Part shown: in pieces, positions 27,461-37,254 of the stretch | Position numbering within the stretch: position 1 is the first letter of the stretch | Layout: each line of letters begins with the position of its first letter | DNA from: JARKQH01 sp964631605 | GTDB taxonomy: Bacteria > Verrucomicrobiota > Verrucomicrobiia > Limisphaerales > UBA8199 | NCBI GenBank assembly: GCA_964631605.1 | Contig: CAZVYG010000003.1 | Span: forward strand, 1 to 64,000 | Direction: 5' to 3' | Length of the DNA: 64,000 nt | Notes under the pieces: generated by a model | What the model was told of the DNA's origin: nothing | The model's database searches: none | The model's input: only the letters and a program-made list of their open reading frames with translations | Translations under genes and position numbers: made by a program

Positions 27461-28084
27461 TCAAGTGCGCTTCCGGAAACGGCGCCCGAAACTCCCGAGC
27501 GTGAGTCCCAACGTCAGGAGCGACAAGGCGCCTGGTTCCGGCACGGCGAGGAAATTGGCCCCGATCCAGATGGCCCCTTCTCCGCCCGAAACCGCCGCCG
27601 GGAAGACAAAGCCGTTGGGCCCCTCGGCGTAACCGCCCAGTTGGATGCGGGTCGAGGAGGTGAGCGAACCGCCGATCAGCGGATCATAAAAACTCAGGAA
27701 CAGGCGGCCGCTGGGTGAGAAAATGCCCACGTGATAGGTTTCCAGCGGAACCAACCAAAGCGGCTCAATCGGCGAATAGAAACTGCGATTGACTAATTGC
27801 CCCGCCGCACTGACGCTGTTCGAGCGAAGCAGCGTGCCGTCGCTGCCCCACACCCCCACACTGACGGGTCCCTGGTCCACAATGACGTTGGTGAACGCGC
27901 CCAGGTGGGTGATGATTACGCCACCCAGCGGTTTGAAGGTCCAGCCGGCGGTTCCGTCGTAGGACCCGCTGACAGGCGTGGTATAGCTGGAGATGGCCTC
28001 CTCGGTGGTGCCTTGCGCCAGGGCAGCGCACGCCATCGTAATGACAATGAACGGGATCAGTGTTTTCTTCATAACGTTATGCAT
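27461..28084 (-). CDS. PEP-CTERM sorting-domain protein
   Basis: The 207-residue protein has a signal peptide (MKKTLIPFIVITMACAALAQG) and a beta-rich middle. The C-terminal sorting signal is VPEPGALSLLTLGLTLGSFGRRFRKRT: PEP motif, hydrophobic stretch, basic tail. Such proteins are processed by exosortase in the inner membrane and released or attached at the surface. The function of the body is unknown. The ATG at 28084 was chosen because AAGGAAAG lies about 5 nt upstream; the next Met at 28072 has no such site. It lies downstream of galT on the same strand. No exosortase gene is in the window. Confidence 0.85.
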   Translation of the reverse strand: MHNVMKKTLIPFIVITMACAALAQGTTEEAISSYTTPVSGSYDGTAGWTFKPLGGVIITHLGAFTNVIVDQGPVSVGVWGSDGTLLRSNSVSAAGQLVNRSFYSPIEPLWLVPLETYHVGIFSPSGRLFLSFYDPLIGGSLTSSTRIQLGGYAEGPNGFVFPAAVSGGEGAIWIGANFLAVPEPGALSLLTLGLTLGSFGRRFRKRT

Positions 28085-28153
28085 GCAACTTTCCTTCGAC
28101 CTGTGCGGAGTCTTAGAGCCTGCCAATTCCGAACACAAGGAAAAAAACAGGGA

Positions 28154-29194
28154 TCAATCGCGTTGTTTGTAATGAACGGCTGGAACCTCGCGCAGCCGTT
28201 GCGCGGCCTGTTCCGGGGTGAGGTCCCGCTGCGCCTCCGCCAGCATTTCGTAGCCGACCATGAATTTCTTGACGGTTGCAGACCGCAACAGCGGCGGGTA
28301 GAAGTGCGCGTGCAGTTGCCAATGGCTCGATTCGTTCCGGCCATGCGGCGCACCATGCCAGCCCATCGAATACGGGAACGAAACCTCGAACAGGTTGTCA
28401 TACCGAACAAGAACTTCCCGCAGAATCTCGGCAAGACTGCTGCGCTCGGATTCGGACAGCTCGGTCAGTTGGGTGACCGGCCGCAGGGGCATGAGCAATA
28501 TTTCGAAAGGCCAAACCGCCCAAAACGGGACCACCGCCACCCAGTCCTCGCTGGCGGCGACCACCCGCTGCCGGGACTCGAGTTCGCGGAGCGCGTAGTC
28601 CACGAGCAGTCGGGTTCCCTGGCTCTGGAAATAATCCCGCTGCTGCCGGTCCTCGGCGGCAGCTTCATTGGGCAGAAAATCTCCGGCCCAAATCTGGCCG
28701 TGCGGATGGGGATTCGAGCAGCCCATGATGGCGCCCTTGTTTTCAAATACCTGCACCCAAGTATAACGCCGCCCCAAGTCGGCCACCTGGTCCGCCCACA
28801 GGTCCACCACCTTCGCGATGTCCACCGGCGCCATTTCCGCCAGCGTCAGGTCGTGCCGGGGAGAAAAGCAAAGCACACGGCACTCACCGCGGGCGGGCTG
28901 GACCCGCAGGAGCGCGTCGTTGGAACTCTGCGCGGGTGGTGTGTCGGGCAACAGGGCGGAGAAATCGTTCACGAACCAGAAAGTCGAGGCATAGGCGGGG
29001 TTGACCGCCTCGCCGGCTCGCTGGTTGCCCGGGCAAAGGTAACACCTCGGATCATAAGCCGGACGGGTATCCGGGGGGGTCTTTTCCACCTGGCCCTGCC
29101 ACGGCCGCTTGGTGCGGTGCGGCGAAACCAAAACCCATTCTCCCCGCAAGGGGTTGAACCGGCGATGCGGATGCTCATCAAAACTGAAATTCAT
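28154..29194 (-). CDS. galT: Galactose-1-phosphate uridylyltransferase
   Basis: The 346-residue cytoplasmic Leloir enzyme swaps UMP between UDP-glucose and galactose 1-phosphate. The active-site motif NPHPHGQIWA is at residues 161-170 with the uridylylated His165 (His166 in E. coli). HRRFNPLRGEWVLVSPHR at the N terminus and the zinc-type CYLCPGN (residues 51-57) are also present. Length equals the E. coli enzyme (348). The ATG at 29194 starts at the family N terminus; the 12 upstream codons are not conserved. The next same-strand gene downstream codes for a PEP-CTERM protein 69 bp away. No other gal gene is in the window. Confidence 0.95.
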   Translation of the reverse strand: MNFSFDEHPHRRFNPLRGEWVLVSPHRTKRPWQGQVEKTPPDTRPAYDPRCYLCPGNQRAGEAVNPAYASTFWFVNDFSALLPDTPPAQSSNDALLRVQPARGECRVLCFSPRHDLTLAEMAPVDIAKVVDLWADQVADLGRRYTWVQVFENKGAIMGCSNPHPHGQIWAGDFLPNEAAAEDRQQRDYFQSQGTRLLVDYALRELESRQRVVAASEDWVAVVPFWAVWPFEILLMPLRPVTQLTELSESERSSLAEILREVLVRYDNLFEVSFPYSMGWHGAPHGRNESSHWQLHAHFYPPLLRSATVKKFMVGYEMLAEAQRDLTPEQAAQRLREVPAVHYKQRD

Positions 29195-29631
29195 GGCGGC
29201 GCATCTTAGCCCAAAGGTGCAGAGTCGCAATCCAGATGCGCACGGCCCCTGACCCGCGGGAGTTCAGAGTTCGAAACCGCTTGAAATCGGAAACTGGAAA
29301 ACACGACAGACGTCTTCCATGGACGACAGACAGCACAGCACGGACGAAAGACAGTATCGGAGGCGTTCCGGGGAAGCGGGTGTGCGGGTATTTAACGAGG
29401 TTTTTCCCCAACCTCCAACCAGCAGGCTGGCGCGGAGTGTGCCAGCAAAGTGTGCCAAGAAACGATAAAGTGTGCCATATTGACATGATTGGCATGGCCA
29501 TACCAAGGCGTCTCGGAGGGTCTATTAAAATGTAATATGTTCACTACAAAACGGTTACGATCTAAACGAAAATGGGTGGCACCCACGTTGCTTGGACAGA
29601 GGCAGGATTTTTGAAGTCCGGAGCAACTATT
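29195..29631. other. Intergenic region between galT and dnaK, with direct repeats
   Basis: This 437-bp divergent region holds the promoters of galT and dnaK. No gene is convincing in it: short frames exist on both strands but show no motif. It is AT-richer near dnaK. The notable content is a set of three AGTGTGCCA repeats listed separately. I see neither the CIRCE element (TTAGCACTC-N9-GAGTGCTAA) nor a sigma32-like CTTGAA/CCCCAT pair. TAATAT at 29533-29538 could be a -10 box, but no good -35 sits in front of it. Confidence 0.6.
29436..29485 (+). promoter_or_regulatory. Three AGTGTGCCA direct repeats and a TTGACA box upstream of dnaK
   Basis: AGTGTGCCA occurs at 29436-29444, 29449-29457 and 29469-29477, with start-to-start steps of 13 and 20 bp. 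The last copy ends 2 bp before TTGACA (29480-29485), a perfect -35 hexamer. No matching -10 is found 16-18 bp further on. The repeats lie about 150-200 bp upstream of the dnaK start and could be binding sites for a heat-shock or other regulator. Confidence 0.45.
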
Positions 29632-31566
29632 ATGGCAAAAGTAATTGGAATTGATTTGGGCACAACCAACTCGTGCATGGCTGTAATGGAAGGCGGCGAG
29701 CCGGTGGTGCTGGAGAATTCAGAAGGGCGGCGTGTGACGCCGTCCGTAGTAGCTTTTACCAAGACAGGCGAGCGTTTGGTGGGGGACGCGGCGAAGCGGC
29801 AGGCGGTGACCAATTCGCGCAACACGATTTATTCCATCAAGCGGTTCATGGGGCGGAAGTATTCGGAGGTCGAGGAGGAGCGCAAGCGGGTGCCCTACAA
29901 GGTTGTGGCGGGGCCCAACGGGGACGCTTACGTGGAGGTGGAGGTGGACGGCAAGCCGAAGCAATTCAGTCCGGCGGAAATCTCGGCGATGATTCTGGCC
30001 AAATTGAAGGCCGATGCCGAGATGCGGCTGGGGGAGAAAATCACGCAGGCGGTGATCACCGTTCCGGCGTATTTCAACGACTCGCAGCGGCAAGCGACCA
30101 AAGACGCGGGGCGGATTGCCGGTTTGGAAGTGCTCCGCATCATCAACGAGCCGACCGCGGCGTCGCTGGCCTACGGTCTGGACAAGAAAAAGGACGAGCA
30201 AATCGCCGTCTATGACCTGGGTGGCGGCACCTTCGACATTTCCGTCCTCGAGATCGGGGACGGGGTGTTCGAGGTCAAGGCGACCAACGGGGACACGCAC
30301 CTGGGGGGTGACGACTGGGACAACCGGATCATGGACTGGATCCTCGAGGAGTTCAAGAAGGAGCACGGCATGGATTTGCGGAAGCAGCCGGACGCGCTCC
30401 AGCGCATCAAGGAGGAGGCGGAGAAGGCCAAAATCGCCCTGTCCAGCTCGCAAGTTTACGAGATCAATCTGCCTTTCATCACGGCGGACGCCAGCGGTCC
30501 CAAGCACATCAGTATGAAGCTGACGCGGGCCAAGATGGAGCAATTGTGCGACGACCTTTTCGAGCGGACCATCGGACCGGTGAAGAACTGCCTGCGGGAC
30601 GCGGGGATCACGCCGGACAAGATTGACGAGCTGGTGCTGGTGGGGGGCATGACACGGATGCCCAAGGTGGTGGAGACCGCGCGGTCGCTGGTGAACAAGA
30701 CGCCGCACCAGGGGGTGAATCCGGACGAAGTGGTGGCGGTGGGCGCGGCGATTCAGGCCGGCGTGCTCAAGGGCGAGGTCAAGGACGTGTTGTTGCTGGA
30801 CGTGACGCCCCTGTCGTTGGGCATCGAAACCCTGGGCGGGGTCTTCACGAAACTCATCGAACGCAACACCACGATTCCCACGCGGAAATCGGAGATTTTC
30901 TCGACCGCCTCGGACAACCAGCCCGGGGTGGAGATTCACGTGCTGCAGGGCGAACGCGAGCTGGCGCGGGACAACAAGACCATCGGGAAGTTCCACCTTA
31001 CGGACATTCCGCCCGCTCCGCGCGGAGTGCCGCAAATCGAGGTGACCTTTGACATTGACGCCAATGGCATTTTGCACGTCAGCGCCAAGGACCTCGGCAC
31101 GGGCAAGGAACAGAAGATCACCATCACCGCCTCCAGCGGGCTGACCAAGGAAGAGATCGAAAAGATGCGCAAGGACGCCGAAGCGCACGCCGAGGAAGAC
31201 AAGAAGCGGCGCGAGGAGATCGAATTGCGCAACGAGGCGGACAACGCCGTTTACCGCTCCGAGAAGATGCTCAAGGAAAGCGGGGACAAATTGTCCAGCG
31301 CCGACAAAAGCAAAATCGAGGACGCGATCAAGGAAGTCCGCGCGGCGCTCAAGGGGCAGGACTCGGCAGCGATCCGGTCCGCCAGCGAGAAGCTCAATGA
31401 GGCGTGGCAGGCCGTCTCGGCCGAACTTTACAAGGCCGCTGGAGAAAAAGCCCGGGCCGGCAAGGGAGCGGGCGAAGGCCCCAAAGGGGGCCCCAGCCCG
31501 GGCGGTGAAAAGACCGAGGAAGGCCCCATTATTGACGCCGAGGTCGTGGATGACAAAACCAAATAG
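29632..31566 (+). CDS. dnaK: Chaperone protein DnaK (Hsp70)
   Basis: The 644-residue chaperone is complete: ATPase motif GIDLGTTNS at residues 6-14, AYFNDSQRQATKDAG, IINEPTAASLAYGLD, DLGGGTFDIS and LVGGMTRMPKV. The substrate-binding domain (DVTPLSLGIETLGG) and lid are present, and the C terminus ends in DAEVVDDKTK. It refolds proteins with DnaJ and GrpE, neither of which is in the window. The ATG at 29632 has GGAG about 9 nt upstream; a frame start 20 codons earlier adds non-conserved residues. It leads a dnaK-groES-groEL cluster, a less common order than dnaK with grpE or dnaJ. Confidence 0.98.
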   Translation: MAKVIGIDLGTTNSCMAVMEGGEPVVLENSEGRRVTPSVVAFTKTGERLVGDAAKRQAVTNSRNTIYSIKRFMGRKYSEVEEERKRVPYKVVAGPNGDAYVEVEVDGKPKQFSPAEISAMILAKLKADAEMRLGEKITQAVITVPAYFNDSQRQATKDAGRIAGLEVLRIINEPTAASLAYGLDKKKDEQIAVYDLGGGTFDISVLEIGDGVFEVKATNGDTHLGGDDWDNRIMDWILEEFKKEHGMDLRKQPDALQRIKEEAEKAKIALSSSQVYEINLPFITADASGPKHISMKLTRAKMEQLCDDLFERTIGPVKNCLRDAGITPDKIDELVLVGGMTRMPKVVETARSLVNKTPHQGVNPDEVVAVGAAIQAGVLKGEVKDVLLLDVTPLSLGIETLGGVFTKLIERNTTIPTRKSEIFSTASDNQPGVEIHVLQGERELARDNKTIGKFHLTDIPPAPRGVPQIEVTFDIDANGILHVSAKDLGTGKEQKITITASSGLTKEEIEKMRKDAEAHAEEDKKRREEIELRNEADNAVYRSEKMLKESGDKLSSADKSKIEDAIKEVRAALKGQDSAAIRSASEKLNEAWQAVSAELYKAAGEKARAGKGAGEGPKGGPSPGGEKTEEGPIIDAEVVDDKTK

Positions 31567-31596
31567 GCCCGGACCGGCGTCCGGCCCGGAAGGATT

Positions 31597-31622
31597 TCCC
31601 GCAGCGAGTGCGGCGGGATTTT
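31597..31622 (+). terminator. Weak hairpin with short T tract after dnaK
   Basis: TCCCGC (31597-31602) pairs with GCGGGA (31613-31618) around a 10-nt loop and is followed by four T. A GC-rich GGCCCGGAC/GTCCGGCC hairpin with one bulge precedes it. This may reduce rather than stop transcription into groES. Confidence 0.4.
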
Positions 31623-31665
31623 GATTCAACGCACAATCAAACAACTGAAATAGGAACATCAAACT

Positions 31666-31959
31666 ATGGCACTAAACATCAAACCCCTCGGCGATCGCGT
31701 TCTGGTGGAACCGGTCGAGGAGAAGGAAGTCAAGAAAGGCGGAATCATCATCCCCGACACCGCCAAAGAAAAACCCATGGAGAGCATCGTCGTCGCGCTC
31801 GGCACGGGCAAGACGGACGACAACGGCAAGAAAATCCCCTTTGAAGTGAAGAAGGGGGATCGCGTGCTGGTCAGCAAATATGGCGGCACGGAGATCAAAC
31901 TGGACGGCAAGGAGTACAAGATCCTGAGTTCGGACGACATCCTGGCCGTGCTGGAATAA
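31666..31959 (+). CDS. groES: Co-chaperonin GroES
   Basis: The 97-residue protein forms the heptameric lid of the GroEL chamber. The family features are NIKPLGDRVLVEPVEEKE at the N terminus, the mobile loop GGIIIPDTAKEKPMES around residues 25-40, and GDRVLVSKYGGTEIKLDGKEY near the C terminus. Length is typical. AGGAAC lies about 10 nt before the ATG. It starts 99 bp after dnaK and ends 48 bp before groEL. Confidence 0.98.
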   Translation: MALNIKPLGDRVLVEPVEEKEVKKGGIIIPDTAKEKPMESIVVALGTGKTDDNGKKIPFEVKKGDRVLVSKYGGTEIKLDGKEYKILSSDDILAVLE

Positions 31960-32007
31960 CCCAACGTATCATCGCATCAACCCAAGAAAGATCAAAGACT
32001 AAGACTT

Positions 32008-33645
<1,638 letters not shown>

Positions 33646-33684
33646 GCCGTTGGGGGGAAAACGGCAGGAGGAACTGAGACCTCA

Positions 33685-33720
33685 AGCGAGGCTGGCGCAC
33701 GACCAGCCTCGCTTTTTTTT
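33685..33720 (+). terminator. Intrinsic terminator of the dnaK-groES-groEL cluster
   Basis: AGCGAGGCTGG (33685-33695) pairs perfectly with CCAGCCTCGCT (33703-33713) over 11 bp with a 7-nt loop. A run of eight T (33713-33720) follows. It is the best terminator in the window. Confidence 0.93.
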
Positions 33721-33749
33721 GGATTTGAGAGTCGGGAAAAGGGCGCGGC

Positions 33750-34901
33750 TCAAGCGGGGGCGGCGGCGTGAATGACCGCGGCGATGACCTGGTCCACCGT
33801 AATGGCGCGCATGCAGCGGAAGTCAATCGGGCAGACGCGCCGGAAACAGGGGGAGCAGGGCACCGGGGCACGGAGCAGTTGATGGCGCGGATCTCCCGGC
33901 AGACCGGGGGCGGTTAACTCGGGAGAGGTGCTGCCGAAAGGCACCACCACGCGGGTGCCCACGGCGGCGGCGGCATGCATGGGGCCGGTGTCGTTGGTGA
34001 GCACCACCCGGCAGAGTTTTAGCAAGCTCAGCAAATCGCGCAGCGAAGTCTGGCCGGCGAGGTTGAACGGCTGCAATTCGTCAGGGTCGGGCGATAAAGC
34101 GCGTCGAATCCCCTCGGCCACGCGGGTGGCGAGGCGCGCGTCTCCCGCGCCCCCAAGAATCAGCCAATGGCAGTGCATGCGCCGCTGGATGGCTACTGCC
34201 GCCTCGACAAACCGGTCGGGGGGCCAGCGTTTGGCGGGACCGTATTCGGCGCCGGGGTTCAGGCCCAGGATGGGAACGTCGAGCGAAAGCTCAAAACGCT
34301 GGGCCACCGCCGTCATTTCGGCTGAAGTGACCACCAGGGCCGGCGCCAGCGGGGCGGGATTGGCCCCCAGGGCCGCGGCCAGATGGAGGTAATCATGCAT
34401 TTGGTGCGCCGCCAAGGTCAGGTCCGCACTAGCCGGTTCCGCCGGGGTTGAACAGGCGGCCAGGCGCCGGATTTCGCGGCTCGACCGCTTGGGCATGCGC
34501 TGGTGGCCGGGGCGGTTGCTCAACCGCCGGGTGAGCAGCCAGTTGCGCCAGGGCCGACGGTAACCGATTCGTTCCGGGATGTGTGCCAGCCACAGCTCGA
34601 GGGCGGACCGCGGCGAGTTGGGGAGGACCAACCCGACGTCGAAATTGCCGGATTTAAGCCGGCGCGAAATCGTCCAGGAACCTTCGCCTGGTTGGAATGA
34701 GATGACTTCGCTGAGAGCCGGGTGGTGGTGCCAGAGGTCAGCGAGCTTGGCGGGGGTAAGCAGGGCGATGTGGGCCTGGGGAAATCGCTCGCGGAGCCGC
34801 AGCAACGCCGGTGTGGTCATGACGGCATCTCCCAGCCAGTTGACACCCCGGATCAGAAGGCGGCGAGGCTCTGGAATGGTCGAGGGATGCGGCGATGCCA
34901 T
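33750..34901 (-). CDS. waaF: Glycosyltransferase family 9 protein (heptosyltransferase II-like)
   Basis: The 383-residue GT-B enzyme has the GT9 signature. The N-terminal RGVNWLGDAVMTTPALLRLRERFP matches the heptosyltransferase pattern, LGLNPGAEYGPAKRWPPDRF is the ADP-heptose-binding block, and LTNDTGPMHAAAAVGTRVVVPFGSTSP is the C-terminal donor-binding motif. Heptosyltransferase II adds the second heptose to the LPS inner core at the cytoplasmic face. It is the third gene of an lpxK-lpxL-waaF unit, starting 16 bp after lpxL. The exact sugar transferred is inferred from family only. The ATG at 34901 fits. Confidence 0.88.
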   Translation of the reverse strand: MASPHPSTIPEPRRLLIRGVNWLGDAVMTTPALLRLRERFPQAHIALLTPAKLADLWHHHPALSEVISFQPGEGSWTISRRLKSGNFDVGLVLPNSPRSALELWLAHIPERIGYRRPWRNWLLTRRLSNRPGHQRMPKRSSREIRRLAACSTPAEPASADLTLAAHQMHDYLHLAAALGANPAPLAPALVVTSAEMTAVAQRFELSLDVPILGLNPGAEYGPAKRWPPDRFVEAAVAIQRRMHCHWLILGGAGDARLATRVAEGIRRALSPDPDELQPFNLAGQTSLRDLLSLLKLCRVVLTNDTGPMHAAAAVGTRVVVPFGSTSPELTAPGLPGDPRHQLLRAPVPCSPCFRRVCPIDFRCMRAITVDQVIAAVIHAAAPA

Positions 34902-34917
34902 ATAAGGCGGGACGCTT

Positions 34918-35868
34918 TTAGCAGGCTTCTGGCAAGCTGCCTTGTCGCGTTGTGGGCGATTCCGCGCCCCGCTGGCCGGTCGGGGTTGCGGGGCCGAGTT
35001 TCCAACGGTTATGAACCCAGAACCAGTTGGCGGGGTCCCGACGCACGGCGGCTTCGAAGGCCTGATTTACGTCTCGCATGATGTCGGCCAGGGGTCTGGG
35101 GGTACCTTCGAGGGTCGTGGGGATTTCGGGCCCGGCCTCGATGCGCCATTGGGCCAGGCCGACGCGGTAACAGATGGCGGTGTAAAGCCTGCATTGGTAG
35201 CGGAGAGCGAACAAGGCGGGGGCGGGCGAGGTCGAGCAGTCGTGGCCGAGGAACGGCAGGCGCAACCCGTGGGGCCCGCCGTGCTGGTCAGCCAGCAACC
35301 CGAGCATGACTCCCGGCTGGTTCATGAAGGCTTTCAGTGCCGCCGCTTCGAAGCGCCGCTCAAAAAACCGGCAGCCGGAGCGCTCGCGCAGGGACTTCAA
35401 AAGCCGGTCCAGTCCTGGCTGACGCAGGCCGCGGTAGGTTGTGGCTCCCTTGAATATCGGGACGAACTGAGTAATCCGGGTGTAGAGCTCGAAGTTGCCG
35501 AAATGACCAATGGCGCCCACCACCCCGCGGGGAGGGGAGTGCTCCAAGTCCTGCAAGACGTTGAACGGGTCGTGCAATTCGAGGTGAGGGCGAAGTTCCT
35601 CGAGACTCATGCCGGCGGTTTTGGCGGCACAGGCGAAATTCTCGCCGATGCGCCGGAAGTTTTCCCGGGCAAGCTGCCTGATCTGCCGCGGTGAAAGCTC
35701 GTGCCCGAAACACCGCGAGAGGTTGCGCAACGCCACACGGCGATGACGCGCGTCCAGTCCGTAGGCGAGGCTGCCGCCCAGGCGGCCCAGGCGCGCCACC
35801 CAGCGAAGCGGCAACGATTGAACGAGCCCGACCAACACGCGGGCGATGAGGTAAAGGAGCGCGTCCAT
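34918..35868 (-). CDS. lpxL: Lipid A biosynthesis lauroyl/myristoyl-type acyltransferase
   Basis: The 316-residue LPLAT-family enzyme adds a secondary acyl chain to a lipid A precursor at the inner membrane. The catalytic HX4E motif is visible as GHFGNFE (His122, Glu127). An N-terminal hydrophobic anchor (LLYLIARVLVGLVQSLPLRWV) and the downstream LGLLADQHGG are also typical. It sits between lpxK (3 bp upstream) and waaF (16 bp downstream), a lipid A maturation unit. The E. coli paralogues LpxL, LpxM and LpxP cannot be told apart here, so the symbol is a family label. Confidence 0.85.
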   Translation of the reverse strand: MDALLYLIARVLVGLVQSLPLRWVARLGRLGGSLAYGLDARHRRVALRNLSRCFGHELSPRQIRQLARENFRRIGENFACAAKTAGMSLEELRPHLELHDPFNVLQDLEHSPPRGVVGAIGHFGNFELYTRITQFVPIFKGATTYRGLRQPGLDRLLKSLRERSGCRFFERRFEAAALKAFMNQPGVMLGLLADQHGGPHGLRLPFLGHDCSTSPAPALFALRYQCRLYTAICYRVGLAQWRIEAGPEIPTTLEGTPRPLADIMRDVNQAFEAAVRRDPANWFWVHNRWKLGPATPTGQRGAESPTTRQGSLPEAC

Positions 35869-35871
35869 GGC

Positions 35872-37044
35872 TTACCGGAAGCAGATTTTGCGCACGCAGT
35901 CCTGAAAGTCGTTGGCGCCGGTGACAATTTTGATCTCGACCCGCATGAAGTAAATCGGCAGGTCCCGGCGGTCGAGCTTGGGAAAGCGCACGGCATCCTT
36001 CTGGGTGGTGATGATGGCTTCGGCCTGGCGTTTCTTGCTGCGGTTGATGGCATTGAGCACTTCCTGCTGGGTAAAGCGGTGATGGTCGGCAAACCGCTTC
36101 GAATACACCAGTTCGGCGCCGAGCTGGACCAGGCTTTTTTCGAAGCTCTCGGGTTGGGCGATGCCGCTCAGCGAGGCCACCCGCCGACCGCGCAGCAACT
36201 CCAGGCCTTGGCGCTGGCCGGTGAAAACATCCTCGAGGTAAAGGGGGTGGTGAACGCACTCGATGATCCCGGCCTCGGGATTCAACTCGGCGATGCGGCG
36301 GCGCAATTCACCGGTGTTGCCGTCGCTCTTGGTAATAAAGATCACGGAGGCCCGTTTTAGATGCGACGGCGGCTCACGGAGGGTGCCGCGGGGCAGAAGC
36401 CGTTCGTTGCCGAAGGGCTGCTGGCGGTCAATCAGCACGATGTCCTGCCGGCGGCCGCGGAGTTTCCAGTACTGGAACCCGTCATCCAGCAGCAGCGTGT
36501 CACAGCCGTATTTCTCGATGGCGTAACGGCCGCTCTTCACACGGTCTTTGTCCACCAGGACCACGACATCCTTGAGGTTGGACGCCAGCATGTAGGGTTC
36601 GTCGCCGGCCATTTCCGAATCCAGCAGCAGGGATTTGCCGTCGGAGACGACGCGGGGAGGAGTGGTATCGTCCCGCAGGAGCAGTTTGTTGAAAAGCCAT
36701 TGGTGGAAGGGTGGCGGCTTGGAGCGGTAGCCCCGCGACAGAATGGCCACATTACGCCCCTGGTCCCGCAACTCGCGCGCAAACTTCTCCACGACAGGCG
36801 TTTTGCCTGTGCCGCCAACGGTGAGGTTGCCGATGGCAATCACCTGAACGCCAAGAGTTGAATCGCGCAGGATGCGAAAATTATAGAGGAATCGGCGCAG
36901 CTTGATGGCCACCTCGAACACCTTCGAGCAGCCAAAGAGAATGCCACGAACGAGCGTCGCGCGAGTTCCGCGCCGCTCTTCGAGGATCACCTCCAGCAGG
37001 AAGGTCTCCAGATTTTCGGTCCATGCCCGCAACCGGTCACGCAT
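35872..37044 (-). CDS. lpxK: Tetraacyldisaccharide 4'-kinase
   Basis: The 390-residue enzyme phosphorylates the 4' position of the lipid A disaccharide. The Walker A region GNLTVGGTGKTP lies at residues 72-83, followed by ILSRGYRSK, LLDDGFQYWKL and the GIAQPESF/HHRFTQQE parts of the family. It is longer than E. coli LpxK (328), mainly through an N-terminal segment of about 55 residues and an insert after RGYRSKPPPF. The ATG at 37044 starts a plausible amphipathic anchor; a further upstream start is not supported. First gene of the lpxK-lpxL-waaF unit, divergent from a PEP-CTERM gene. Confidence 0.94.
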   Translation of the reverse strand: MRDRLRAWTENLETFLLEVILEERRGTRATLVRGILFGCSKVFEVAIKLRRFLYNFRILRDSTLGVQVIAIGNLTVGGTGKTPVVEKFARELRDQGRNVAILSRGYRSKPPPFHQWLFNKLLLRDDTTPPRVVSDGKSLLLDSEMAGDEPYMLASNLKDVVVLVDKDRVKSGRYAIEKYGCDTLLLDDGFQYWKLRGRRQDIVLIDRQQPFGNERLLPRGTLREPPSHLKRASVIFITKSDGNTGELRRRIAELNPEAGIIECVHHPLYLEDVFTGQRQGLELLRGRRVASLSGIAQPESFEKSLVQLGAELVYSKRFADHHRFTQQEVLNAINRSKKRQAEAIITTQKDAVRFPKLDRRDLPIYFMRVEIKIVTGANDFQDCVRKICFR

Positions 37045-37146
37045 CTGAACCCAGTTTGCCAGCCGATTGATTCCAGGGCAAGCAAGCTGCTCTGGTGGCG
37101 GGCAACCGCGCGCGCTTGTCCACGGATTAGACAAGCAGGCTTGCGA

Positions 37147-37174
37147 TTGACATTCCAAGGATTTTCTGAATAAT
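37147..37174 (+). promoter_or_regulatory. Sigma70-type promoter for the PEP-CTERM gene
   Basis: TTGACA (37147-37152) and AATAAT (37169-37174) are separated by 16 bp, close to the consensus -35/-10 pair. The predicted start of transcription near 37181 would give a leader of about 74 nt before the ATG at 37255. This is the clearest promoter in the window. Confidence 0.6.
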
Positions 37175-37254
37175 AGGCGTTAGAAGCCGAACCATGAGCA
37201 CGGCCAATCATTTTCGTTTTGCCGCTTTATCGGAGATGCAGGAAGGAATCACCT

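Noticed and set aside
29480..29508. TTGACA as a full dnaK promoter
   Set aside because: The hexamers 16-18 bp downstream (ACCAAG, CCAAGG, CAAGGC) do not resemble a -10 box, so only the -35-like site can be stated.
29236..29535. A 99-codon frame upstream of dnaK
   Set aside because: It has no ribosome site, no motif and no domain-like composition, and overlaps the repeat-bearing control region.
29195..29631. CIRCE element, sigma32 promoter or tRNA upstream of dnaK
   Set aside because: No TTAGCACTC/GAGTGCTAA pair and no CTTGAA-CCCCAT pair is present; a GTTCGAAAC string near 29270 resembles a T-loop but its flanks do not pair.
29719..31662. A 647-codon open frame on the minus strand opposite dnaK
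   Set aside because: It mirrors dnaK codon bias, is Leu/Val/Arg/His-rich without any motif, and dnaK itself is fully conserved. Long antisense frames opposite hsp70 genes are a known by-product of codon use.
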